From Bacteroidia bacterium Ga0077558 (GTDB lineage: Bacteria > Bacteroidota > Bacteroidia > Chitinophagales > Chitinophagaceae): 57,317 nt of DNA. The notes beneath the pieces are model-generated. The model was not told the origin of the DNA. It searched no databases and saw only the letters and a list, made by a program, of their open reading frames with translations. Within the stretch, counting starts at the first letter, position 1. Each line of letters opens with the position of its first letter. This document shows positions 35,453 through 44,353 of the stretch, piece by piece. The stretch covers positions 1 through 57,317 of the forward strand of contig LNFJ01000072.1 of the NCBI GenBank assembly GCA_001464625.1, written 5' to 3'. The position numbers and the translations under genes were made by a program.

Positions 35453-36559
35453 ATGAAAAAATTATTGATTCTTCTTTTCTTGTGTCCGCTTTTTGCATTG
35501 GCACAAGTTGCTCCAAAACCTTTTACAATTGATGGAAAATTGGATGGCTTTACCGAAGGCACTGATATTAAATTGTATAAAAACGGCGATAATTCTGAGT
35601 TAGCCTCTTCCAAATTGACAAAAGGGAAATTTGCGTTGAAAGGAAATGTTACGGAGCCTGTGCTTTGTTTTTTAGTAGTTGGTAACGAAAAGCCTATAGA
35701 ATTATATGTAGAAAGTGGCATTATATCTTTTAAAGCAGATAAGAAAGAGCCGGGTAAGCATAAAGTAGAAAACTCTAAATCGCATACAGAGTTTACTTCT
35801 TTTATTGCAGCCTTTATGCCATTAGCACAGCAACTAAGTGCTCTTGCCAATACAATCAATAATACAATGCCGGGTGCGGAAAGAGACGGGTTGATGACAA
35901 CATACACTACAGCGCAACAAAATATTCAGAACGAAATTGATAAGTTCATTAACGGCAACCCAAAATCAGGGATTACCCCATTTGTATTAAATGCAACATA
36001 CCAGTTTAATGAAGATCCCATCATGCTGGAAACCAGGTTTAATAAATTGGACGCAACTGTTCGCAATTCAGAATCAGGGATACAATTACAAGAGTTCATT
36101 GCTGAATCTAAAATTGGTGCTATTGGTACGCAGTCGCTTGATTTTACACAGCCCGATACGACGGGTGTGCCGGTATCGCTTTCATCCTTCCGTGGTAAAT
36201 ATGTATTGGTTGATTTTTGGGCTAGCTGGTGTCGTCCTTGCAGGGATGAAAATCCGAATGTAGTGGAGAACTATAACAAATTCAGCAAGAAAAATTTTAC
36301 CGTATTAGGTGTTTCACTTGACAGACCCGGCCAAAAAGAAAAATGGCTAGAAGCTATTCATACCGATAAATTAACGTGGACCCAGGTTAGTGATTTGCAA
36401 TTCTGGAATAATGCAGCAGCACAATTGTATAAGGTAAAAGGAATACCACAGAATTTCTTAGTTGACCCGGAAGGAAAAATTGTAGCGAAAAATCTTCGTG
36501 GCCCTGAGTTAGAAGCTAAGCTGTGTGAGATTTTAGGCTGCGATACAAAAGGATTTTAA
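35453..36559 (+). CDS. Exported thioredoxin-like protein with DUF4369 domain (TlpA type)
   Basis: 368 residues from the ATG at 35453 (a second Met lies six codons earlier). A signal peptide ends near LFALAQ. Residues about 25-130 form the DUF4369 domain, usual at the N-terminus of Bacteroidota thioredoxins; a helical region follows; the C-terminal thioredoxin/AhpC domain starts near SLDFTQPDTTG and has the redox-active Cys pair in WASWCRPCRDENP and a cis-Pro in KGIPQNFLVD. It probably reduces disulfides in the periplasm. Substrate unknown. A strong terminator follows. Confidence 0.92.
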   Translation: MKKLLILLFLCPLFALAQVAPKPFTIDGKLDGFTEGTDIKLYKNGDNSELASSKLTKGKFALKGNVTEPVLCFLVVGNEKPIELYVESGIISFKADKKEPGKHKVENSKSHTEFTSFIAAFMPLAQQLSALANTINNTMPGAERDGLMTTYTTAQQNIQNEIDKFINGNPKSGITPFVLNATYQFNEDPIMLETRFNKLDATVRNSESGIQLQEFIAESKIGAIGTQSLDFTQPDTTGVPVSLSSFRGKYVLVDFWASWCRPCRDENPNVVENYNKFSKKNFTVLGVSLDRPGQKEKWLEAIHTDKLTWTQVSDLQFWNNAAAQLYKVKGIPQNFLVDPEGKIVAKNLRGPELEAKLCEILGCDTKGF

Positions 36560-36583
36560 TAGTATTATTTAAGTTGTACTATA

Positions 36584-36624
36584 AATAAAGCCATTCGATA
36601 CTGAATGGCTTTATTGTTTTTTTT
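36584..36624 (+). terminator. Rho-independent terminator after the thioredoxin-like gene
   Basis: A perfect 13-base stem (36584-36596 with 36603-36615) with a six-base loop, followed by G and eight Ts. Confidence 0.92.
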
Positions 36625-36791
36625 ATTTTGCCAGCTGCATTACTACTATCAGCCCAGTTGTGTCACACTATTCATCGTTCGGTAATTCTACTGGGCATAT
36701 TAAAACACCCTAATTACAATTTAAAACCTCCGATAATCAGGATCTAGTTCTTACAAAGAATAAAGGATCTTTAAAATATTGGAGTCTAAAA

Positions 36792-36818
36792 CCCCTCCTT
36801 TGGAGGGGCTTGGGGAGG
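36792..36818 (-). repeat. REP-like palindrome behind the DUF2911 gene
   Basis: CCCCTCCTTTGGAGGGG (36792-36808) followed by CTTGGGGAGG. It lies three bases beyond the stop codon of the minus-strand gene and resembles the palindrome at 32653-32668. Confidence 0.7.
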
Positions 36819-36821
36819 CTC

Positions 36822-37931
36822 CTAATTCACATCCTTTCCCTCTTTTAACTTTTCTATCATCGCTGCCACACTTGTTTTATTCAGTTCATTGGGTGCTAAT
36901 GGTATGGCAAGATTAGCATACTTCAATGCATTTTTATAATCAGCCATAGCAGAATAACCCCTTACTAATCCTACCAAAGGAGTAAACTGGTTAGGGTTTT
37001 TAGTAAAATTGAGCTTGAAAATTTCTAACGCCTCTTTTGTTTTTTTCTGTTGTAACAACCTACGGCCATACTGATGTATCTCATTCATATTTGCAAAAGC
37101 CATTGCCGCTTTCATTGTTGCAGCAGCTTCTTCATTGCGACCTAATTTTTCTTGTAGCTGTGCTTTATTGCTCCATGCAATAAATGCTTTATCCCCACCG
37201 AATATGGCACTGGATGCGGTATCAGCCCATAACAATGCCTCATTAAGATTTACATTCCGTTGTAAACACCACGCAGCAGCCTGGTCCCAACTCTGCCAGA
37301 TAAATCCATTCTCCGTTCTTAATTCTTTGCGAAATGACTCCAATTGATCTTTTACATAGTCCACTTCAATCGTAAATGGGATAGACAATTTTTCCCACTG
37401 CAGCGCAACGGTGGCTGTGTTTTCAGATTCATTCATGAATTCGTATTTCAACCACTCCACAGATCTATCCAATGCCTGTGGCTTTACTTTTACCCGCATA
37501 GCATCTTCTGCTTCGTTATAAAAATAATGTCCCCAGGAGGTAGAATTTTTAGAGAAGATAAGAGTGCATTCCTCCTTACCATACGCAATAAAGAAACCAT
37601 ACTTGCCCGCAGGTAAAGTTTGTCCTTGAATTTTTACATCACTGGTAAATTTGATTGTAGTGTTTTCATTAGCACCTGCCCGCCACGGAGCGGATTTACT
37701 GCTGCCAAATCCCGGATCAGTAAATCCAACATGAACCAGTTCGCCCCATACTTTCCCTTCCCGGCCTTTTACGGCAGGACGATCATACGTAATTACAACA
37801 TCTGTTAATCCAATGCGTTCGCTAACCGATGCTTTTTTATTTCCACCGCTTGGAGCTACTGTCAACGGTATTTGTGCCATTGAGATGGCAGATAATAAAA
37901 TGCCAAATAGAGCAGTTAAGTTTTTTTTCAT
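36822..37931 (-). CDS. Exported DUF2911 protein with C-terminal TPR region
   Basis: 369 residues with a signal peptide ending near ISMAQI. The DUF2911 domain covers about residues 25-195: YDRPAVKGREGKVWGELV, PWRAGANENTTIKFTSDV, LPAGKYGFFIAYG and STSWGHYFYNEAEDAMRV are its usual motifs. The C-terminal 170 residues are helical with TPR-like repeats (LQEKLGRNEEAAATMKAAM, then FTPLVGLVRGYSAMADYKNALKYA). Function unknown; probably a periplasmic or outer-membrane associated protein. It is divergent from the CHAT gene, 172 bases away, and could share control with it. Confidence 0.88.
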   Translation of the reverse strand: MKKNLTALFGILLSAISMAQIPLTVAPSGGNKKASVSERIGLTDVVITYDRPAVKGREGKVWGELVHVGFTDPGFGSSKSAPWRAGANENTTIKFTSDVKIQGQTLPAGKYGFFIAYGKEECTLIFSKNSTSWGHYFYNEAEDAMRVKVKPQALDRSVEWLKYEFMNESENTATVALQWEKLSIPFTIEVDYVKDQLESFRKELRTENGFIWQSWDQAAAWCLQRNVNLNEALLWADTASSAIFGGDKAFIAWSNKAQLQEKLGRNEEAAATMKAAMAFANMNEIHQYGRRLLQQKKTKEALEIFKLNFTKNPNQFTPLVGLVRGYSAMADYKNALKYANLAIPLAPNELNKTSVAAMIEKLKEGKDVN

Positions 37932-38103
37932 TCCAGTAGTTTTTGAATACCCAAGCTACTAATTAAAATAACCTGCTTCCAGCATTGTTACAAGTGAAGA
38001 ATGTAAAGGATGAGTTGCTTTTGTAAATGATATAAGGCAGTCATATTTAAAAATTATTGCTGTAACTTGAACCCACAAAACCTTAACATCCAAAAACTCA
38101 GGT

Positions 38104-40953
38104 ATGAAAATTCTTTTCATCTCTCTGCTATTTCTTGTAGCGCAACAAGCCCCGGCACAAATTTTAAAGAAATTAAAAGATAAGGTAGTTACAAAAGGCA
38201 AAGGCGAGGCCAACGAAGCAAAATACAATGCCAAAGCAAAGGCAAGAGAAACAGCGTATAAAGAACTCGATGACTTTAAGGCTGGCTTTGATTCCACCGA
38301 TATTGATTATGCTATTTTGTTAAGCGATAATTCTGGTCTCTTTGGCGGACAAGGCCGAGGCGAGTTTGGTGCAAAATTTTTACGGTTGAGCGGAATCGCT
38401 AATTCATTAGTAAAAGATGCCGATCTTGATGATGAAGAAAATGCCAGGCTCAATTTGCAATTGGGACAATCAGGTTATGCTACCGGCAGATTTGTGTACG
38501 CTGAAAAGAAATTGAATACCGCCAGAAACTATTTTGAGAAGGCCGGTTTAAGCAGCGATCTCGGGTATGTAAAAACTATTTCCAGTCAGGGTTTATTGTA
38601 CACTTCAATGGGTCGGTTTTCACAGGCAGAAAAATATACTTCGCAAGCTTTGCAGTTAAGGGAAGAAAGATTAGGTGCAGCAAACATGAGTGTAGCAGCG
38701 TCTACTAACAACTATGCAGTATTACATTATAATCTGGGGCAGTACAATGAATCTGAAAAAGAATTTAGCAATGCACTTGCTATCGTAAAAACAAATAAAC
38801 AGGAAAATGAAATACCATATGCATTGATTCTAAATAACCAGGCTATACTATTTCAATCTATGGGTCGTTTGCCCGAAGCGGTTAAGAATCTTGAAGCAGC
38901 TATTGCCATTGCAATGAAGAAAGAAGGCACCAAGACAAAGCATTTACTGAAATTCTTCTCTAACCTTGCTTTGTTATTCCAGCAAATGGAAAAATATACG
39001 GAAGCAGAAAAAATTTACCTGGGACTTGAAAAAAGAGTGGAAAAAGGAAAACCGGAGCATGCCAACTTGCTAAACAACGTTGCTATTCTGGCGATGTTAA
39101 TGAAAAGGGAAGATAGAGTAGAAGATATGTTGAAACGATCTGCTGAAATTTATAAAACCAGTTATGGAGAAAAAAGCCCTGCTTATGCAAAAGTTATCAG
39201 CGACCTCGGCAATTACTATCGTTATAAAGCCAGGTATGCGGAAGCCGAGCCGCTATTGCAAGCAGCTTTAAAAACCCGGGAGGAAACATTAGGAACGGTT
39301 CATCCGCTCTTTGTACAATCGAAGGAAGACATGGCAATTTTATATTGGAAGAAAAACGAATTGAATAAGGCTTACACTGCTTATCATGACGTAATGGAAA
39401 AGTCACTTGATTTTATCAACAAATTTTTTCCGCCAATGAGTGAAGCAGAAAAAACCAAATATTGGGATATACTTTCCCCACGGTTTGACCGCTTTTACAG
39501 TTTTGCAGTGGAAGCTGCATCTTTCAATAAAGACATTCTAAATGATTTATACGAATACCGCATTGCTACCAAAGGACTTTTAATAAGTTCTACCCGAAAA
39601 GTAAGTGCAGGAATTTTGAACAGCGGTAATGAACAATTGATCAATGATTATACTGCCTGGATTGACCAAAAGGAACAACTGACAACTCTGTATGCCTATT
39701 CTAAAGAAGATCTGCTTGAACAAGGCGTTAATCTTGATTCATTGGAGAAAGCTACCAATGCAATGGAGAAAAAACTGTCGCAAAGCTCCAAAGATTTCGC
39801 CCAATTTTATTTTACATCAAAAACAACGTACAGCGAAATACAAAAAGAGTTAAAACCAGATGAAGCAGCTATTGAAATTATACGGCTGCGCAATTTCGAC
39901 CAGGTGTTTATAAATGATTGCAGATACATCGCATTGATTGCAGCAAAAAATAATGCAGCACCAAAAATGGTGATCATGAACAACGGTACTGATATGGAAG
40001 GCAAGCATTCGAAAACATACCGTATGTCTATGAAAAATAAGATCAATGATGAGCAATCTTACAACCATTTCTGGGTACCGTTAGAAGCAGAAGTAAAAGG
40101 GAAGAAAAAAGTATATGTATCGTTAGATGGAGTGTACAACCAGGTTAATCTTTATACATTAAAAAAAGCAGGGGGAGATTTTTTATTGAATCAGTATGAT
40201 ATAGTGTTGCTGGGAAACTCAAGAGATCTGATTGGTAAGGGAAAGCAATCCAATAATGCCGCAGGTAAAAAAGCAACACTGATTGGTTTTCCTGATTATG
40301 GCTCTGCCAAAATTCCACAGCTTCCCGCTACCAAAACAGAAGTGATAGGTATCAATAAAGTACTAAAATCATCTGGCTATACTGTATCAGAGCTAACTCA
40401 GGGGGATGCAACAGAAGCTAACTTAAAGTCTTCGCAAAAGAATTCCATTCTGCACATTGCTACGCATGGCTATTTTTTAAAGGATGTAGAAAAAGTAAGC
40501 TGGCCTATTGGAGTACATGCGGATTATGCAAAGGATAATGTATTGTTGCGTTCCGGCTTAATGCTTACCGGTGCATCAGAAGCGGATAAAATAATTCCAA
40601 GTCTGGATAATAACAGCAACGGTATTATTACATCTTACGAAGCGATGAATCTCGACTTAAAAGGAACCAATCTTGTTGTATTGAGTGCCTGCGAAACGGC
40701 CCTTGGGGAAGTAAGAGCCGGCGAAGGAGTGTATGGATTGCAACGGGCATTTTTAGTAGCTGGTGCACAGGTATTGATAATGAGTTTATGGAAAGTAGAT
40801 GATGCGGCCACCCAACAACTCATGAATAATTTTTATACCAACTGGGTAAAATCAGGCGATAAACAAAAAGCTTTTAAACAGGCACAACAGCAACTAATGA
40901 CGAAATATAAAGAACCATTTTATTGGGGTGCTTTTGTGATGATGGAGGATTGA
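38104..40953 (+). CDS. Exported TPR-CHAT caspase-like protein
   Basis: 949 residues. A signal peptide ends near LVAQQAPAQ. About ten TPR units run from residue 120 to 430 (for example AKVISDLGNYYRYKARYAEAEPLL), then a helical linker, then a CHAT domain (about 640-949) with the caspase-like dyad His788 in LHIATHGYF and Cys863 in VVLSACETALG, followed by GEGVYGLQRAFLVAGA. CHAT domains are clan CD cysteine proteases; some act in bacterial defence or cell-death modules, but the exported TPR-CHAT type is common in Bacteroidota and cyanobacteria and its targets are unknown. No partner gene of a known CRISPR-linked system is near. Confidence 0.9.
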   Translation: MKILFISLLFLVAQQAPAQILKKLKDKVVTKGKGEANEAKYNAKAKARETAYKELDDFKAGFDSTDIDYAILLSDNSGLFGGQGRGEFGAKFLRLSGIANSLVKDADLDDEENARLNLQLGQSGYATGRFVYAEKKLNTARNYFEKAGLSSDLGYVKTISSQGLLYTSMGRFSQAEKYTSQALQLREERLGAANMSVAASTNNYAVLHYNLGQYNESEKEFSNALAIVKTNKQENEIPYALILNNQAILFQSMGRLPEAVKNLEAAIAIAMKKEGTKTKHLLKFFSNLALLFQQMEKYTEAEKIYLGLEKRVEKGKPEHANLLNNVAILAMLMKREDRVEDMLKRSAEIYKTSYGEKSPAYAKVISDLGNYYRYKARYAEAEPLLQAALKTREETLGTVHPLFVQSKEDMAILYWKKNELNKAYTAYHDVMEKSLDFINKFFPPMSEAEKTKYWDILSPRFDRFYSFAVEAASFNKDILNDLYEYRIATKGLLISSTRKVSAGILNSGNEQLINDYTAWIDQKEQLTTLYAYSKEDLLEQGVNLDSLEKATNAMEKKLSQSSKDFAQFYFTSKTTYSEIQKELKPDEAAIEIIRLRNFDQVFINDCRYIALIAAKNNAAPKMVIMNNGTDMEGKHSKTYRMSMKNKINDEQSYNHFWVPLEAEVKGKKKVYVSLDGVYNQVNLYTLKKAGGDFLLNQYDIVLLGNSRDLIGKGKQSNNAAGKKATLIGFPDYGSAKIPQLPATKTEVIGINKVLKSSGYTVSELTQGDATEANLKSSQKNSILHIATHGYFLKDVEKVSWPIGVHADYAKDNVLLRSGLMLTGASEADKIIPSLDNNSNGIITSYEAMNLDLKGTNLVVLSACETALGEVRAGEGVYGLQRAFLVAGAQVLIMSLWKVDDAATQQLMNNFYTNWVKSGDKQKAFKQAQQQLMTKYKEPFYWGAFVMMED

Positions 40954-41100
40954 GGAACGGGCGGATTTTCAATTTGTAGATACTCATTTAGAGCATTTTT
41001 AAATTGTAAATTTTGGCTGATTTACTGTCAACCTGTTTCAGGACAAGACACACTGCCGATGATTGTTTCAACGTCAAGCCCCAATTGCACAAAACCTGAT

Positions 41101-41846
41101 GTTGTGCGTATAGCCTTCGTCCCGTCTGTTTGTCTAGAAATTCGAGTTCTCATCTCTAATTCTGTAATAAATATCTAATGCTTGTTGAAACTTAATTATC
41201 TTATTGTAATAGCGATGCTTTTGAGAAATCATTTTGTTCCACTTGTCAAAAAGGTAGTTTAAAATTATTGCAATCATTCCTGCACTTCCTAATAAAATAA
41301 TTGCGTTGCTTCCAACGATTTTTCCTCGAATTACATAAACTAAAACTGCTAGCAAAAGTCCGTATGTCAAAACTAATTTTATGTACTCAAATTGAAATCT
41401 GGCATTATAGTCTTTAAATTCCTCTTTAGTTATTCCAAAATCTTCTGGTGTCGGGTGTGGATAGTCTATACCGTACTTTTCTGTAAAAGGGTAGAGTTTG
41501 TATGTTTTAGTGTAATCGTCTAACTTTTCTAAATATGGATATAGTCGCTGAAGTCCGAATAATAAAAGTCCGCCTACAAATAAGCCGATAATGTAGCCTA
41601 TAGTTAACCCGAAACCACCAATATATTTTTCTGTCAAAAAAGCAATACCAATTGCTATTGCGACTATAGCCAATTTCAAACCAATGTACCCAATAAAGGA
41701 TATGAGAAATGATATAAATGATAGCAAGTAATATCGAAATTTATATGTTGTATTATTCCTTTCTCTTGTCACGGTAATTGCTAAATATTTTGAGAGATAT
41801 TAATTCCTAATCAATGTCGAAGTGTCGCTTTAGGCTTGCGCACAAC
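41101..41846 (-). other. Cassette-like unit 1, bounded by inverted 10-mers
   Basis: The unit begins with GTTGTGCGTA (41101-41110) and ends with TGCGCACAAC (41837-41846), which are inverse with one difference. It contains exactly one gene (41134-41772). A small GCACAA/TTGTGC hairpin lies at its left boundary (41087-41107). See also unit 2 and the spacer. Confidence 0.5.
41134..41772 (-). CDS. Small polytopic membrane protein, unknown
   Basis: 212 residues with four hydrophobic segments: two near the N-terminus (about 15-35 and 38-75 in part paired) and two near 135-175. The soluble loop in between is rich in Tyr, Asp, Glu and Pro. The C-terminus is basic and amphipathic. No family recognised. 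The gene stands alone inside a unit bounded by inverted 10-mers and is followed on the same strand by a second such unit, so it reads like a cassette-borne gene. Confidence 0.65.
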   Translation of the reverse strand: MTRERNNTTYKFRYYLLSFISFLISFIGYIGLKLAIVAIAIGIAFLTEKYIGGFGLTIGYIIGLFVGGLLLFGLQRLYPYLEKLDDYTKTYKLYPFTEKYGIDYPHPTPEDFGITKEEFKDYNARFQFEYIKLVLTYGLLLAVLVYVIRGKIVGSNAIILLGSAGMIAIILNYLFDKWNKMISQKHRYYNKIIKFQQALDIYYRIRDENSNF

Positions 41847-42040
41847 GGGCAGGGCTTGCTGCAGGGCTGGAATAGTTGCTGTGTCCGCCCCGGAACCGCT
41901 GCTGATTAAAGATATAAAAGTACAGGTTAACAAACAAAAGCCCAACAATGTATGTCCAGCCCAGATGAAGCACAACAGCGATAAAATGACCATTGCTCCA
42001 ATGTCCTGCCAGCCTTGCAGCAAACCCAATGTTGTACGCA
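41837..42040. repeat. Spacer between cassettes with 32-34-base inverted arms
   Basis: The left arm (41837-41870) and the inverse of the right arm (42009-42040) align over their whole length: TGCGYACAAC, then TTGCTGCA and GGCTGG, with a few differences. The loop is about 140 bases and contains GCCCAAC (41940-41946), which fits RYYYAAC. The shape recalls an integron attC site, but it is longer than usual ones and no integrase is in view. Confidence 0.55.
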
Positions 42041-42599
42041 GATTATTCTTTCTTTGGTAACCAGATTGGAGATGGGAACGCAAATATTTTTATAATTGGC
42101 GTCCCGTCCGAATTAGGTAGTCTCACTTGGTGATTACCCATGTAAGCGAAATTTACCATTGTGTCAAGCCCAGGTTTTAGACCCTTCATAAAAGTAAATA
42201 GTGTGTCTTGACTTGGGTCCATTTTTTTAAGAAATGTCAGAGAATACTTAAAAGATATTTCATTATTACAGTGAAATGCGGCGGTCACAGTTAAATTGTC
42301 AACAATAACTGAGTCGACATGAACCCGGATACTATCTATATAAATGTTGGAAAGCAAATCATAAAACTTATAGGCGTATTTGATGCGAATGCTATCTTGT
42401 TTATTTAAGTCTTTTTCTTGTCCAACTTCTAATTTGAATGTGTCAACTAAGTACTGAATTTGTCTTTGAGCAATAGATGACGAAGCTATTTTTGGAGTGT
42501 CCTTTTTTGGTTGCAAGCATGACGCTAGGCAAATTAAAGAAATGAATATGGCTGTGTATACTTTTATCATTGGAAAGTGTCTGCAAATTTGCGTACAAC
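42031..42599 (-). other. Cassette-like unit 2, bounded by inverted 10-mers
   Basis: Begins with GTTGTACGCA (42031-42040) and ends with TGCGTACAAC (42590-42599), perfect inverses. It contains exactly one gene (42043-42570). At the right boundary TTGCGTA (42589-42595) is also inverted by TACGCAA (42609-42615). Confidence 0.5.
42043..42570 (-). CDS. Predicted lipoprotein, unknown
   Basis: 175 residues from the ATG at 42570. This start places a signal peptide with lipobox CLASC at the N-terminus; the frame is open 30 codons further, but that part would be encoded by the boundary repeat. The mature protein is a single alpha/beta domain with no motif I recognise. The stop lies a few bases from the inverted repeat at 42009-42040, so gene and unit boundaries nearly coincide. 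Confidence 0.65.
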   Translation of the reverse strand: MIKVYTAIFISLICLASCLQPKKDTPKIASSSIAQRQIQYLVDTFKLEVGQEKDLNKQDSIRIKYAYKFYDLLSNIYIDSIRVHVDSVIVDNLTVTAAFHCNNEISFKYSLTFLKKMDPSQDTLFTFMKGLKPGLDTMVNFAYMGNHQVRLPNSDGTPIIKIFAFPSPIWLPKKE

Positions 42600-42663
42600 T
42601 CATAAATATACGCAACTCCTTGTATAATTTGTCGCTGATTATCAACAGAAATCTATACAAAGA

Positions 42664-43383
42664 TTATTGCAACTGCCGCTTATACAACTGCACCGCATTT
42701 TCAAATCCCAAATACAATGCATCGCATACCAATGCATGTCCAATACTCACTTCATCCAACCACGGAATATGTTGTTTAAAAAATTTCAGATTTTGCATAT
42801 CTAAATCATGTCCCGCATTTAATCCCAACCCCAACTCTTTTGCAATAATGGCTGCATCAACATAAGGTTTCACTCCCGACTCCCGACTCCCTGCTCCGAA
42901 CTCCCTCGCATATCCTTCAGTATATAATTCAATCCTATCCGTTCCCGTTGCAGCAGCACCTTTTACCATGGCAATATCAGGATCAACAAAAATGGAGACT
43001 CGGATACCGGCATTTTTAAAGACAGCAATAATGTTTTTTAGATAATCTTTATTCTTAATCGTATCCCATCCATGATCAGATGTTAATTGTCCCAACGTAT
43101 CAGGCACTAATGTTACCTGGTCGGGTTTTGTTTCGAGAACAAGGTCTACAAATTTTTGTTCCGTGCAATTGCCTTCAATATTAAATTCAGTTGTAATTAT
43201 TTTTTTTATCTGCCGCACATCTTCATAGCGGATATGGCGTTCATCAGGTCTTGGATGTACGGTTACACCATCGCCACCAAAACGTTGTACATCTATAGCT
43301 GCTTTTATAACATCGGGATTGTTACCGCCCCTTGAGTTGCGCAGCGTAGCAAACTTGTTGATGTTGACAGAGAGTTTAGTCAT
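42664..43383 (-). CDS. pdxJ: Pyridoxine 5'-phosphate synthase
   Basis: Last step of the DXP-dependent vitamin B6 route, joining 1-deoxy-xylulose 5-phosphate with aminoacetone phosphate. 239 residues from the ATG at 43383; the frame extends five codons further, but TKLSVNINKFATLRNSRGGN is the normal N-terminus. Motifs are DGVTVHPRPDERHI with the catalytic His pair, FNIEGNC, VTLVPD, ELYTEGYA, LNAGHDLD and EVSIGHALV. It lies 18 bases behind the DUF2452 gene on the same strand and may be co-transcribed. Confidence 0.96.
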   Translation of the reverse strand: MTKLSVNINKFATLRNSRGGNNPDVIKAAIDVQRFGGDGVTVHPRPDERHIRYEDVRQIKKIITTEFNIEGNCTEQKFVDLVLETKPDQVTLVPDTLGQLTSDHGWDTIKNKDYLKNIIAVFKNAGIRVSIFVDPDIAMVKGAAATGTDRIELYTEGYAREFGAGSRESGVKPYVDAAIIAKELGLGLNAGHDLDMQNLKFFKQHIPWLDEVSIGHALVCDALYLGFENAVQLYKRQLQ

Positions 43384-43401
43384 GCAACAAAAGTACAATT
43401 C

Positions 43402-44190
43402 CTATAGCTCTTTCCATGTATGGTCGGCCAGCAATTGTACAGCAGCTACAAATTTTTTAAAAGGTCCCGATGGCCCCCATTCTTTTGGAGATACCAGGGA
43501 GAGTAAGTGAGTGTCGTCCTGTTTTTGATAGAGATAATAAGTCTGCCCTATATTGGGTGTGAAAGAAAGTTTAGCACTGTAAATACTAAGTGATAAATCT
43601 TTTCTCTTTTGTATTTCATGGGCCTGGAGTGCCAATAATTCTATCTGCTTACGGATTTGTTCAAGCTGCATATTTGTTTGCTCTTCCATGGCCGTAAGAG
43701 CCTTGTGTTTTATCACTCCTTCTTCCGTTGCTTTTATAACCGCACCCGATACAGATGCAGAATAAGGTAGCACACTTAGTTGTTTGTGATAAATCTCCGA
43801 ATTGGTATAAGTTGTTTCATCGTCATTAACTCCCTGCTGTGTAATTTTTAAATATCCGTTCGGTAATATTTCATGGAATACATGCAGCACTACTTCTCCT
43901 TTTTTATAAAAATGAATTTCAAAGCTGATGCTATCCGGGAAACTGGCCTGTACTTTTTCGGCCACTTCTAATTTTTCAAAATCGTTTACTCCGCCATCAG
44001 CATTTATTTTATAGGCTGAAGCAAAGGCCTTGTTTTCCAGCGAAACCCAGTTATGGTATATGTTTAAGTCTTTTGTATCAGCAATTGCTTCTATTTTATA
44101 AATACCACTTTTGGGTCGTTCCCCCATTTCATAGGAGCCCTTTTCAGGAAATAGTTGCCACGCTGCCAGAAAATTATATGCCTTTACCAA
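43402..44190 (-). CDS. DUF2452-family protein
   Basis: 262 residues in two parts. The N-terminal 120 residues are beta-rich, with Tyr-, Lys- and Asp-rich strands (for example GIYKIEAIADTKDLNIYHNW). The C-terminal part matches DUF2452: a helix with QLEQIRKQIELLALQAHEIQ, then LSFTPNIGQTYYLYQK and LLSLVSPKEWG. Function unknown; no signal peptide, so probably cytoplasmic. It precedes pdxJ by 18 bases, but a link to vitamin B6 is not established. Confidence 0.78.
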   Translation of the reverse strand: MVKAYNFLAAWQLFPEKGSYEMGERPKSGIYKIEAIADTKDLNIYHNWVSLENKAFASAYKINADGGVNDFEKLEVAEKVQASFPDSISFEIHFYKKGEVVLHVFHEILPNGYLKITQQGVNDDETTYTNSEIYHKQLSVLPYSASVSGAVIKATEEGVIKHKALTAMEEQTNMQLEQIRKQIELLALQAHEIQKRKDLSLSIYSAKLSFTPNIGQTYYLYQKQDDTHLLSLVSPKEWGPSGPFKKFVAAVQLLADHTWKEL

Positions 44191-44353
44191 GTTGAATGAT
44201 TTAGTTTTTAAATGAATTATTGATAAACAAATTAAGCTGGTAAAGGTTTTGTTTTTTTGAAAAATTCAAAGTAAAATAAAGGCTATTCACCGATTTCCGT
44301 AGTACCGGCTGGCTTTATTAATTATCTTTAACCGGATAAATAATTAGTTATAG

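Noticed and set aside
38104..40953. CHAT protein as part of a type III CRISPR-linked (Craspase-like) system
   Set aside because: No Cas7-11-like gene, CRISPR array or Csx29 partner is in the window, and the protein has a signal peptide.
41811..42083. A 90-codon minus-strand frame through the spacer between the two cassette-like units
   Set aside because: It is coded largely by the inverted arms and overlaps the end of the lipoprotein gene. It has one hydrophobic stretch but no start context. I treat it as an accidental frame in a repeat, though comparison with other copies could change this.
42571..42660. A 30-residue N-terminal extension of the cassette-2 lipoprotein
   Set aside because: The extension is encoded by the boundary repeat (42589-42615), and the internal ATG at 42570 restores a proper signal peptide and lipobox.
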